DNA of 64,000 nucleotides, taken from Rusavskia elegans. Its lineage: Eukaryota > Ascomycota > Lecanoromycetes > Teloschistales > Teloschistaceae. The stretch covers positions 103,344 to 167,343 of the forward strand of contig SAUG01000135.1 of NCBI GenBank assembly GCA_011316305.1. The letters run 5' to 3'. Numbering within the stretch: the first letter of the stretch is position 1; the number at the start of each line of letters is the position of its first letter. Made by a program: the position numbers and the translations under genes. Positions 11,501 through 24,600 of the stretch are shown piece after piece. The notes under the pieces are model-generated. The model saw only the letters and a program-made list of their open reading frames with translations. It did not search any database and was not told the DNA's origin.

Positions 11501-12610
11501 AAGGCTCCCCAGAGAAGCCAAGATCATGCTGCACTTTCGCCAGGGAGCAATGCTGATGGGGCAACATGCTAAGATAGTCGCTTTGAACATTGTGAACAAT
11601 ATCCTTGAGGGTCTTGGCTGGCGAAAAGTTGACACGGCATACCAACATGTTGATGAAGGCGCCGACTGTATCCTGTATCCCGTCGACAGGGGCCTCGCGG
11701 CCTGCTGTGAGATTACCGAAGCAGACATCATCTCTCGAAGTGTACTGCCGGAGGAGCAAGCCCCATGCAGCAATCATGACATTGGACAAGGTAACTTCAT
11801 TGCTTCTGCAGAAAGCTTGAAGTTCGGGGAACCGTTTGAAATCGAGGTAGATGGCATTCAACCGTTGCTTCTCAGTAGGCGTGTTGTTCATCGTGGGAAT
11901 GTGGCAACGCTCGACCTTGTGTAAGTAGTTCTTCCAGAAAGCGGTGCCAGTGCCTTCACCGAGGCTGCTGATGAATTTGACGTAGTTCGAGTACAGTGGT
12001 TTGTCACCATCCGGTAAGCGATTCTCATAAGCCAACGCAAGATCTCTGGTGATCAAAGCTCCAGAGCCACCGTCAATGACGGCATGATTGAGCTCGAGCT
12101 TGGTGTAGCATTTGCCGGACCTGGTGGTGCAGATGGCGAATTGATGAGGCAGCATTGGACGTCTAGTCTTGTTCGTCTCACGCAGAGACGACTTGGTGAA
12201 TTCCTTCTCGAAGTCGTCGTCTGCACATTGCAAGACAAGAGCCCCACCAGGGGCTTGTTTGAGAGCGATTTGGTCAAAAGCATGACCCTTGCAGACACTG
12301 TAGACAAAGGCGGTCCTCAGAGATTGGTGTCGATCCACAACCTTCTGCCAGGATCGGACAAGCCTCTGGACGTCGACTTTGCTGCCCCCGTGTGACAAAT
12401 AGACCTCCGAGATGACGAAGTTGACATACTGCTCCGGATTCCGGATTTGTGACAGCAGCAGTCCCTCTTGGGTAGGTGCTGTTGTATAGATATCCTCGAC
12501 CTCGTCCAGGCTTTTGATGCCGACCTCAGCAAACGTCTCGGTCAAATGCTTGTGCAGACCACTATAGTTCGTCGGCAAGAGCGGATAGTCGATGAGAGAT
12601 GCACCGGGTT
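8525..12610 (-). other. NRPS C-terminal tail: C6-T6-C7-T7* without A domains
   Basis: C6 (NHAVIDG) is split by the 58-nt intron 11336-11393. A low-complexity linker leads to T6 (LGGDSIL), with no adenylation domain between. C7 begins DAFPVTDFQ and has SHAQYDG. T7* reads SGGDLIS, with Leu where Ser carries phosphopantetheine. The last 40 residues are rich in Lys/Arg and Gly. C7 is the likely release or cyclisation domain; T7* cannot carry a thioester. Confidence 0.83.
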
Positions 12611-15600
12611 TCGACTTGACCAAATCCTTCACAAGGCTTTCCAGACCGCGCTGGCACTCCGTCACCCATTGTTCAATGGCATCTTGGTGCTGCATATGTT
12701 TGTTGTACATGAATGAGAAATGGATCTGGTCATTCGAAGCGCCCACGGATATTTCGAACAGCGCCATTCTCGTTGTTTTAGGTCCAACATCTGCCACAGC
12801 GTATTGTTCTTGTTCGCTCTTGGCGATGTCGAAAGGTGCAAAGAGGGAGTCGTTCTTGCCAGACTGCTGGCTTTGTCCCGTGTAATTGACGAGGATTTCC
12901 ATAGGCATGTGGTCGCCGAATCGCCAGCGTCCGTCCGGTGTAAGATAACGATGAGCAAAGTAGTCTCTGCCGTTGTTTGGAATCGACCGGCGGAGATCTT
13001 TGACTCGTTGCAACACCTCCACCGCAGATAGTTCTTCGCTTCCTGCAGGCAGCTGGAGTGGGGAGATGGAAGTGAACCATCCCGTTGTGGCAGTGAGATC
13101 AATACTTGGATCCCAAGCATCACGCCCGTGGCTTTCACTAAAGACCGTGGGCGCTGCTCGCTGAGGGAATGCAAGTTTGAAGGAGCTAATGAGGGCAGAT
13201 AGGAAGAGCTCGACCGGTTGGGTCCGCAGGGTATTATTCGATTTCCCAAACGCCAATTGAGTTGTGGCCTGGTCGACGGTGAACCTCTCGACCTTGACAT
13301 CGGCATATGTATTGATAGCGTCAGCCATACCCCAGAACGCCATATCGGCTCTCTTGATATTAAAAGGCAGAACGCCTTTGATCTTCGATGCCTCTCGTTG
13401 CGTAGCGTGGGTATACTGCATCTGGTTCCAGACCTGGAAGGACATTGGCTTCTCGATGGCCTCGGTCTGGGACGTAAGTAGATCTTCAAGCTGCTGAACG
13501 ATGATGTTCCAGGATACCACATCAATGATGAGATGATGTGCGACAAGCGACAGGACTTGCCCTTTGTCCAGGGTGTCGATAAGCTTGATGGCAAAAAGCG
13601 GGCCATTGACAATATCCAAGCTGTTCTGATTGGCAGCGAGCACCGGCAACATCTGACTTGAATGTTCTACTTGATGCTCATCCAACCGAAAAGACGCCGA
13701 GACATCCTTAACGATACGTTGTTGCCATGTACCAGCTTTATTGCGGGAGAACCTTGCTCTGAACATAGAGTGTTGATGGACGATAGTCTCAATGGCGGCC
13801 CGAATAGTAGCTCCCTCAGTCTTGCGGGTAAGACGAAGCAGCTGGCTCTGATTGAACCGACCTTCGCGTGTGTAATCACAAGAGGGACCCGCCAGCTCAA
13901 AGTACATCCGCTGCACTGGCGATAGATCAAAGGGTTCATCGATCTTCTCCTCCGTAGCTGCGATCTTGGGGGTCTTCGAGGTGTTGCCTCTGGACTCAGC
14001 CAAAGCCGCTAGTTGAAATAGCGATTTACTTTGCAAGATTTCCTGCAAGGACATTATAATTCCAACCTTGCGAAGCTTGGCAATGATTGACATGGAGATC
14101 AGGGAGTCGCCACCTTGACTCATGAACGACCGGCTTGGATCAATCTCGTCAACCGGATTGTTGAAGACATCAGCCCATACTTCACGCAGCTGCTGCACAG
14201 TTTCCGTGATGGGTGCTTTCTCCTGTGCATCGTTATCATTGGCGGTGCTCTTCCGATACTGATCATCATCCATCTTCTCGATCCACCTCTCAACCTGCTT
14301 CCTATCAAGTTTACCTGACACCAGCAGCGGTACAGCTTCGACGGCTATCCACAAAGCAGGGACCATGTAGACTGGTAGTCGATCGGAAACGAATTCGCGT
14401 ACATCCTTTAGCTGGGCCTGTGCCTTCTTGACACGACTTTCGTCTTGCAGTAACACACACTCCTTAGCATTAGAAGCTTGCGACTCCGAGCACATGTCCG
14501 AAAGCGATAGCACAGCCACAAGTCGTTTCTTGCCGAAACCCGCCTTCGGAACGATGGCGACCGTATGCCTGATATGTGGATGTAATTCGAACTTGTGTTC
14601 GATTTCTCCAAGCTCGATACGGTTGCCGTGAAGTTTGATCTGGTTATCCTTTCGTCCGATGAACGTAATGCTGCCATTCTCGGCGTATTTGACCAGATCA
14701 CCAGTCTTGTAGATCTTCTGGTGTGTCGTCGATGCAGGAAACACACTGGCAAGCCAGTCTGGGTTGTTGATAAAAGCAGCTTGAGTCTTAGCCTCGTCGT
14801 GAAGATATTCACGAGCAAGTATAGGTCCACCCAGGAGAAGTTCTCCCACGCAGCCCAGAGGCGCCAGCTTGTTATGGTCCTCAGCATCGGCAACCCAGGC
14901 GAATCCATTATCATGAGCGTAGCCAATGTTGGAAGAATCTTTGTCCCTCGAAGTATTCGAGTTGACCACAGAGATGACTGAAGCTTCCGTTGGGCCATAG
15001 CCGTTGACAAGCGACAGAGAGTCTGCCCACTTAAGAACATTTTCCTTTGACATAGCTTCACCACCGCATACTAGGACTTTTAGTGATGATACCGCAGCTG
15101 GCTCAATGAGGTTGGCTACAGAAGGTGTCAAGAACGCCCACGTAGCTTTGAGGCCATTGATAGCAGACGCTAGATCCGTCATCTTGGCTTCATTATTGGG
15201 TACGCAAACGCATGCGCCCAGGGTGAGGGGTGATAAATTTTCCATAAGCCCGACGTCGAAAGTGACGGAAGCGAAGTTGAAGACTCTGGAGGACGGGGTC
15301 ATGAGCATGGCTTCGGTGTATGCCAAAGAGCTGGAAGTGAACGCTTGGTGCTCCACAACAACCCCCTTTGGCCGGCCGGTAGAGCCAGAGGTAAAGATCA
15401 CATAAGCTGTGTTGCTGCTCTCAGCCTCAAGAAGCGTGGTGTCACTTCCACTGTCATCAACTGTTGGCAGCTGAGCGATAGTTTTCTCCTCGATTGAGAT
15501 GACAGCTTCCACCATGGACGAGTAGCGGTCATGGTATCCCGGCGAGCAGAGTAATACGCTAGCTCTGGAGTCCTTGATGATTTCTGCATGACGAGAAACA

Positions 15601-18600
15601 GGATGTGCTGGATCAAGAGGAACGACAGCACCTCCGGCGAGAAGAACACCCATTTGAGCAACTAGAGCCCATCTTGACTTGTCCATACAAAAGGGCACAA
15701 GCACCTCGGGCGAAACGCCGAAATTGCGTTGCAAATTTTGTGCAAGCTTTTCCGCATGCATGCTCAATTCTTGATACGTGAATTCACCATCCCACGCACA
15801 GACAGCTGGAGATTTGGGAATCATCTCGGCCTGTTGCAGGAACAGCTCATGGATGCACTCCTTGACTGTGACCGGTTCGTAGTCATTCCATTGACGAATC
15901 GACTCAATATCCCGCAGGCTGATCACCTTCACCTGGCTCAGCTTCATGGCACCGTCGGACGAGGCGGAGTAAATTTGGCCCAAGATCCCTTCCAGCTGGT
16001 AAAGCAGTCTCTGAACATGCCACTTGGAGATGACATGCTCGTTGTAGTGAGCATCGATCTCGATGACTGACTCATCAGCGCTGCACTCGACGACGAGCGG
16101 ATAGGTGAAGAAGTTGGAGCCAACACCTGTGTTGACTGGATCCCACAGTTTAGACTCCCCTTGGCCGCCCTGAGCGGTCTGTATGACGAGAAGATTTTGA
16201 AAGTCGCAAGCCATGGCGCAGTCTTCGTTGAGCCGGCGGATGTTCTGCATGCCGACATGCTGATATGGGATGACTTCAGCCGCCATCTGGTTGATCTTTT
16301 GTAGGAGATCCTTGATCGTGGACGTCTTGTTCAATTGAATCCTCGTGGGAATCGTGGTCAAGGTCGGGCCAAGCATGTCGATGACTCCATCAACGGGGAT
16401 ATCACGTCCTGTCATAGTCTCACCAAAGACCACATCATCGCTTCCGGTATGTGCGGATAGCAATATTCCCCACGCAGCTCTGATAATGGTCGGTAGCGTA
16501 ATGCCTGTTGCTGTCGCCTTTGGCGGGAGCCGAAGGGTGTATTTCAAGGCGTCGGTACTTCCCTGTTGCTCTCCCTCAGTGGATGAGACGCGCGGAAAAT
16601 TGATGCTCTGCAGTCCATCAAACTTGGAGCGCCAGAAGCGGTCCGACACTTGACGGTCCGTGCTCGAGATGTACTTGATGAACTGTGCATAGGATGCCCT
16701 GATTGGAGGCGGTGAGTCTTCGAAGTAAATATCCTCAACTCTTTGCAGCATCCTCGGCATACTCCATCCATCATAGAGAGCATGATGGACTGACCAGACC
16801 AGATACCGGTCGGACGAAGACCCGCTGTCGACCAAGGTAAACCTCATTAATGGAGATCCGCTGTGTTCAGGTAGTGGTACTGGAGTATCGGTGACATCTC
16901 CTAAACGCTCAGCCGAATGCCATTCTATAACCTCTTCCTTCAAAACGGCTTGAACGAATGTCGAGTCACTCGTATGGACAATTCTGGTTCTCAGGATAGC
17001 CATGTCTTCGATGGCTCTTTCCCAGGCCGCCTTAAAAGCATCAAGATCCACCGCTTCAGGAAGGCGAAAGATGTTGTTCGCCACGTAGGCGCCGGGCTGT
17101 TTGATGGACAACGTAATGAGGCCCTCCTGTAGTGCACTGCATGGATATGCATCGGCCAGCTGTTCTTTCTCAACGCAACACTGTGCAGTGATCTCGTCGA
17201 GCAGTTGGCCAAGAGCATCGACATTGCCTAACAACCCAAATGGCTTCAGCACAGATTGATCGCTTTCGTCCAACAGACTGCATGCGCTGGCCATCTCTTT
17301 GAGGGTGGGTTTCCGGAAGATGTCGAGTACACTCAATGATATCTTCTCCGCTCGAGCGGCAGCAACGAGTTTCATGGCCTGTACACTGTCACCTCCGACG
17401 ACAAAGAAGCTGTCGTCAAGTGTGGCCGATGCTGATTGCAGGCTTAGAATACGCTCCCACAACTTTTGAAGTCGTTTCTCCATTTCAGTGGTCGGCATCC
17501 GTTTGTTGCCGCTGCTGGCGAGTTTCAATGGCGCGGTCTCCTCCACTGACAGCTTCGACACGATCTTACAGAGATGAGTTCGGTCTAGTTTTCCAGATGC
17601 TGTCCAAGGCATGCGTGATAGTGGTATAAAAAGAGTTGGGATCATGTAGGCGGGTAAAGCTCCCGCAAGGTCCGCTTTGAGCTTCCTGCATAGTGAAGTG
17701 GTGTCGTCTGTCATAGCCAACAGCAGCTTGCCTTCATCTGAACTCTCAACATCAGTAGCTTGATCCCGTTGGCCAGCAATGCAGAAAAAGACAGCCAAAG
17801 TGCGCTCTTGTCCAGACGGTGCAACCATCTCGATAGCGGTGTGGACATTCTCCGGGACTCTTTTCTTGACGTGGTGTTCAATTTCTCCGAGCTCGATCCG
17901 TAACCCATTGAGTTTGATCTGGGTATCTTTTCGCGAGACGTATACGATATTGCCGTCTGATCTGTAACGTACGAGATCGCCAGTTTTGTACACCAGAGTC
18001 CCTGAGTCACTGACAGGCTCTTGAGCAGTATGATCCATGAAAGAAGGCCGCGGAACGAAAGATTTGGCAGTCTTCTCTTCGTTGTTCAAGTACCCACGAG
18101 CGACAGTGTTTCCCTCAATCACTAGCTCGCCGACGCTGCCGATAGGCATCAATTGTGTATGATCTTGGGGGTTGACGACCCAGCTTCGGCAGCCAACAGC
18201 GTGACCAATCACCGCTGGGTCATTGTCGACAAGGCGCTTTTGCTCATCCACCTTGAGACTGGTAGTGGCAATGACAGCACATTCGCTGGGCCCGTATGCA
18301 TTGACCAGGCTCGTCTTGCCAGTCCATTTAGCAATGTGTCTTGCCTGCATGGCTTCTCCACCAGTCACTAGCACCTGCAGGCTGGGAACGCTTCCAGGAT
18401 TCAGGACCTCGGCAACAGATGGAGTCAACAGGGTCCAATTGACGGACATGCGACGGATAGCACCGGAGACGTCGTTCATTCGTTCTTCATCACTTGGGAT
18501 GCAGACGCAGGCACCGATGATCAAGGAGGTGAGAATTTCCATAATCGAAGCGTCGAAGCAGAGGTTCGAGAACTGTAGGACTCTGGACCTCTGAGTCATC

Positions 18601-21600
18601 AAAATGGCGGGCGCATGCTCTGTAGCGCTCGTAGCAAATGCCTGATGAGAAATAATAGTCCCTTTGGGGAGACCTGTTGTTCCGCTCGTGAAGATGAGAT
18701 AGGCTGCATTGTTGGTATTGGAGGGCGAGACGGCCTTTTCATAGAGTGGTTGTTCCTGCTGCTCCAAACCCATACCTACAACATGTGTCGTGACCCCAGC
18801 ATATCCACGGAATTTGTTGCTGTGCTTTGCAGATGACAGGACGAAATTCGCATTGACATCGCTGATGATGAATTTGAGTCGATCTTCAGGGTGTGTGGGT
18901 TCAAGGGGGACAAAGGCTCCACCGGCCTGGAGTACTCCAAGCATGGCTACTACAGCCCACAACGACTTTTCGAAACAGATGGGAACATACGATTCTGGTC
19001 CAACGCCAAGAGCGGAAAGCTGATGCGAGAGTCGTGTGGATAGTGCAATGAGCTGCGTATATGTCAAATCCCCATCCCACGAGCATACTGCAGGTGTCGA
19101 AGTGGGAAGCTGACGCGACTGACGCTCGATGACTTCGTGTACACAACGGTCGACCTTTGGCAGCCGGCGGCTGTTCCACTCCAAAACCTGCTTTGTGTTG
19201 CTTGCACCGCAGTATTCGATAGCTTCTATTGTACGCTCGGGGGCAACGGTAGCTATCAAAGAGCTCAGGACTTGACTGAAGGTGTCTGAGATATTCTTCG
19301 CTTGGGTTTCGCAGAGGAAGGTCGTCCAGTATGTGAAGTAAACCGCAACATGCGCACCATTGACTTCCACATTCACTGTCAGATCATACTCGGAAGGATC
19401 GTGAGCATCCAGGATATCGAATGTAATCTCTTGATCCGTAGCATCCCGCGGAGCGGGACGTCTTTGATAGGTGAAAGCCGTGTTGAACAGCGACTTCCCA
19501 GCCAGTTGCAACTCATGCTGCATGTCGCCTAATGAAAAGGCCTGGTGGGACATACTTTGGGTATAGTCGTCACGGATCTGCTCCAAGGCGCCGCTGATCT
19601 GCACCTCATTGCTGCAGTCCATGCGGCATACTAACATGGAGATGAAGAGGCCCACAGCGTCTTCGATGCCCTCGACCGGAACATCACGCCCAGAGCTAAG
19701 GTAACCGAAGCAGACGTTCTGATTACCTGTATACGCTCGAAGAACGAGCGACCAAACGAATTGCAAGGCAGTCGAGAGGGTGACACTGCGCTGGGTACAG
19801 AACGATTGTAGTCGTGCAACATCGCGCAGCTCAAGCTCAAGTGTTCGAAGCTCCTTCTCTTCGTTGAGGCCGTCAGTCAGAGCTGGGAAATGGCAGGGCT
19901 CAACAGCATCAAGATACCGCCGCCAATAGGCCGAATCGTCCTCCCGAGATGTCCGCTGGAGGTATGCAACGTATTCACTATATAAGAGCGTCTTTTCTAC
20001 CTTGGGGGTTTGAGAGATATAGGCGCGAGCGATGTCCTGGAAGATGATCGGAATCGAAGTACCGTCGCAGATGGCGTGGCTGAGCTCCAGCCTACAGAAC
20101 ATGCGTTCACCGTTCGTTTCGCAGATTGTGAGCCGATGATGAGGCTGAGCGTCCGCGGAGCTGATGCAGGCCTTACTTTCCAGGGCTGCAACAGCGTGTG
20201 CGGCATCGGCTTGAAGCAGTTCAATTCTAGCAGGACTCTGCTTCAAGACCGCTTGATCAGTGAGACCCTCACGCGACAAGCTCTCGAAGAACACGGTCCG
20301 TAAAGACGTATGCCTCTGCACGACTGCTTGCCATGCACGTGCAAGTCTTTCTGCGCTGACGCGAGAACCTGGGTTGGCTGGGTTGACGGCGAAGATTGAG
20401 TGAAACATGTACTGTCCGGTACTCCTAATCTGGCTTAGCAGTAACCCTTGCTGCATTGAAGAGCATCCGTAGACGTCTTCAAGCTCGGTCATCGATTCGA
20501 CACCTATTGAAGGAAGTCTCTCATGCAGGTTGCTCAGAGTATTGTAGGCCAAAGGCAACGACGGGAAGTTGCTCAGTGTAGGCTGAGTCTGTAGGTCGAG
20601 CAACGTTACAGCGGAACGTCGTAGGCTTGCTTCTATCTCGTTTAACCAGCTCTTGATGTCGTCTTGACGTTCGATCGATTGGGGATGTGTGAGAGACATT
20701 TTCAAGCGGTCATTGACGATGGACGCAGATAGTTCGAAAAGAGCCAGTCGTGGCACCGTCGCGCCGATGTCCGATCTGCCTGTCAATTCGTCCAGAGGCT
20801 GGAACAGAGAGGTTGCCTTGTTGAATTGCTTTTCCTGGCCAAGGTAGTTGAAGGCTATCTCCATTGGCCAGTGGCCAGTCGACTGTCGTCTTCCCTCTTC
20901 GGTCAACATGCGATGTGCGAAGTAGGGGCGCCCATTGGCCTTGGTGCTCCTCCTCTGGTCTTTGACCCAGCGGATGACGTTGGCGATATCATGGTCTTGA
21001 GCGGCTTCAGAGGGAAGAAACACCGGACTGATGGTTGTGAACCAGCCCACTGTATGTGATAGATCGAGGTCGGAGTCCCAAGGCTCCCGCCCATGGGCTT
21101 CATTGAAGACTGCGGGTGGTTGTTGTCGGTCTGGGAATGCTCGGCAGAAGGAGTATAGAATGGACCCAAGAAGTGTGTCGATCAGCTCGGTACCAAGAGA
21201 TCGATTGCATGGCCCAAGAAGATCTCTCGTAGTCGCCTCATCAAGAGAGAAGCTTGATTTAGTAGTTACGCCATAGTTGTTATCCTGGCCCGTCACGTTC
21301 CAGAAGGAGTAATCAGCAGCAGGGACCTCTGTCAGTGCTTGTTGACCGTCCTCCGGCGCCTTCTCCAGCTGAAGACGGGACCATACCTGGAAAGAGAGAG
21401 GTGGTTGGGGAAGGGCCTTGTCTGAAACAACAAGTTCTTCGAGATCGTCCAGAATGATTCCCCAAGAAACCACGTCAACGACAAGATGGTGTACAACCAG
21501 TGACAGTACTTGGGAGCCGCTTTCGTCGGACTCAAACAGGTTTACAGCAATGACTGGCCCGTCCTGAATGTTGAGACTTTTCTGGCTCGTCTCGATGATG

Positions 21601-24600
21601 GAACCCATCTTGTTGGAGGAGAACTTCCCGGAGTGAGACGTGCATAGCAGGGACCTGGATGAATCTTTACTGAGTGACTGCACCCATTGACCATCACCTC
21701 GTTGTTGGAAGCGTGCTCTCAGCATTGACTGGCTTTTCACCAACGCCTCCACCGCGGCAAAAACTTTGGCTGGATCTTGCCTCTGATTGATTCTCAGCGC
21801 GGTGCTTTGGTTGAAGTGCTGGTAATTATCTCCGACCCAATCGAAAAACAATCGTTGAATCGGCGACAGATCAAATGGCACCTCGAATTCTTCCGCAAAC
21901 TGAGTAGACTCCTTAGGCAACGTCACGCGGGTTGCAAGGTCTGAAAGCGAGGGGCAGCGGATGATGTCCTGAACAGTGACCCCAAGCCCTTGAGTCCGGC
22001 ACTGCGAGGCAACCTGCAAAGCGGAGATGGAGTCACCACCCAAATAGAGAAAGTTCTTGTCCAGGCCGATCTGTTGTGCTGGCAGGTGCAGAACCTTGGA
22101 CCAGATCCTCTGGAGTCTCTGCTCGACTTCAGTACCTTGTGCCTCTGTGCTGTCGGAATCTGTTCCGGATATCTTCCGAAAGACTTCCTCATTCATGTCC
22201 TCGATCCATGTCGTAATTTGGCGCCGACCAAGCTTGCCGCTGGGTAGGAGGGGGATCGATGTCAATACAATCCAGTTGCTTGGTACCATGTATGGCGGGA
22301 GACGGCTTGTCAGGCAGTCCTTGGCTGATTGTATCTGACACTCTGCGTCCTTTCGAGCGACAAAAGATAGTCCTCCATTCTCTGTATGTGGGTAGTTACG
22401 ATCTTTGAACGCAAGGACACCGACCAGCTTCTTTTCATAAAGGCCACGGGACGGGATAGTAGCGAGACCGTGACGGATAGATGGGACTTGACCTAGGTGA
22501 TGCTCGACTTCACCCAACTCCAGCCTCTGGCCGTGGACCTTTGCCTGATTATCCTTGCGGCCTACATACAGAAGAGAACCATCTTCAGCGTATCGAACCA
22601 GATCTCCGGTCTTGTACGCAATATCTGCAGAAGCCACAAATTTCTGCACCCAGGGGGGGCTTGGTACAAAGACTTGCTCCGTCTTTGCTTGATCTTTGAG
22701 ATAGCCGCGAGCCAGGATTGGGCCAACAACCACCAGCTCGCCTATGGCACCTATAGGCACTAACTCGTCATGATTGTGCTGGTTCACAACGAAGCAGTGG
22801 CCACCGGTAGCGCGGCCGATGTTCGAAGGGTTGGATGTGGCTAACACATGGCTATTGACCGTAGCGATGACTGCACACTCGGTAGGGCCGTATCCGTTAA
22901 CAAGGTGGAGGTGGTCGGCCCATGTACTGACATGGTGTTGAGAACTAGCTTCGCCTCCGAGAACCAAGGTCTTCAGGCCTGGAACTTCGGATGGGGAGAT
23001 GGTCTGGACAAAAGAAGGGGTCAGGAAAGTCCAGGTGACCTTCGCGTCATTTATATATTTTGCCACGTTGTTGAGCCGTGTCTCGTCGTCTGGAATACAA
23101 ATACAAGCGCCTATCATTAGTGTGGTGAAGATCTCGGCAATAGACACATCGAACGTGAATGAGGAAAATTGAAGTACCCGTGACGACTGCTCCAATCCCA
23201 TCGCTGGCCCGTGTGCAATCGCCCCACTGGTAAATGCGGAATGAGAAACCATTGTGCCTTTTGGTTTTCCAGTAGACCCACTGGTGAATATCACATATGC
23301 GATATCGTTGCCCGTGCATTCTGGCAGCTGCTTGAGCTTTCTGGGACCATCGAGTATTGCTCCTAGATCAACAGCAATGGCCTCAACGCCCAATGTTCCA
23401 CAAACCTGTCGGTACTTCGGCGAGCAAAGAACAAGTTTTGCATCGACATCAGAAATCATGCTCTTCAAGCGTGCCTCTGGAGACGCGCCATCGATGGGGA
23501 CGAATACCGCCCCGATTTTCAAGATAGCAAGCATTACGATCACCGGTACCGCGGACTTTTCGAAACAGATCGGAACGAGGGACTGGGGACCTATGCCAAT
23601 CTCCTGCAGATGGCAAGCGAAAGACATGGCAAGGGTCTCTAGCTCTTGATGGGTGAATTGAGCATCCCATGCATGCACCGCTGGAGCTGCCATTGGGAGT
23701 TCTTTGGCCTTCGTGGCAATACACTCATGGATGCTTCGATTGACCACCATTGGCGCCGCTTTATTCCATTGCGTGATGGCCACTTCGTCGTTCTTCGGGA
23801 TTGTTTGAACATCAACCAATCTAGACGAGCTATTCTTCTCGGTCAGGAGGCGTGTCAAAGTATCTTCAAAGTAGTGGATCAATCGCTGGAGGTGCCACTC
23901 TGGAATGACCTCTGGGTCATAGTGGGCTGTCGTTCGTAATTTCGAGGCACCGATATCGAAAGTGACGGTGAGAGCGTAGGTATAGAACTCATTGCCCACA
24001 GCTCCATCATCTTGCAATTTCCAAAAGTCGTTACTGGCTTCCGAAGACTCGGAGTTGAGGACAATCAAGTTCTGAAAGTCGCAAGCAGTTGCCGTATCAG
24101 AATCGATACGCTTGATACGCTGGACACCCATGTGCTGATGTGACATTGCCTTGGAGAAATCGTCTTGTAGCTGCCTCAAATAGTTTGCTACCGTAGAGTC
24201 CCGTTTTGTGTGAACACGGACTGGCACCGTTGCGAGAGTGGGACCGATCAGATCAAGGATGCCGGCGACTGGGACATCTCGGCCAGTCACAGCCTCCCCA
24301 AATACCACGTCCTCTGAATTGCAGTAGGCTGAGATGGTCAAGGCCCAGACGGCGCGTATGAAGGAGGGCATGGTAATCTCGGATCCGGCGGTCTTAATTA
24401 TTGGAAGGGTGTGCGAAAGCATTCCTGTTACATGGACCTGGTACGTTGGAGATGACAGCACGGGGTACTGTGGGGAGGTGGTCCCTGACAACATCGATCG
24501 CCAGAAATTTTCGGAGACATTATCTTCCATCCTGGTGACGTGTTTGATGTAATTCGCATAGGAGGTTTCTTTTCCAGCTTTAGGTGGCGCAGTTCCCTTG

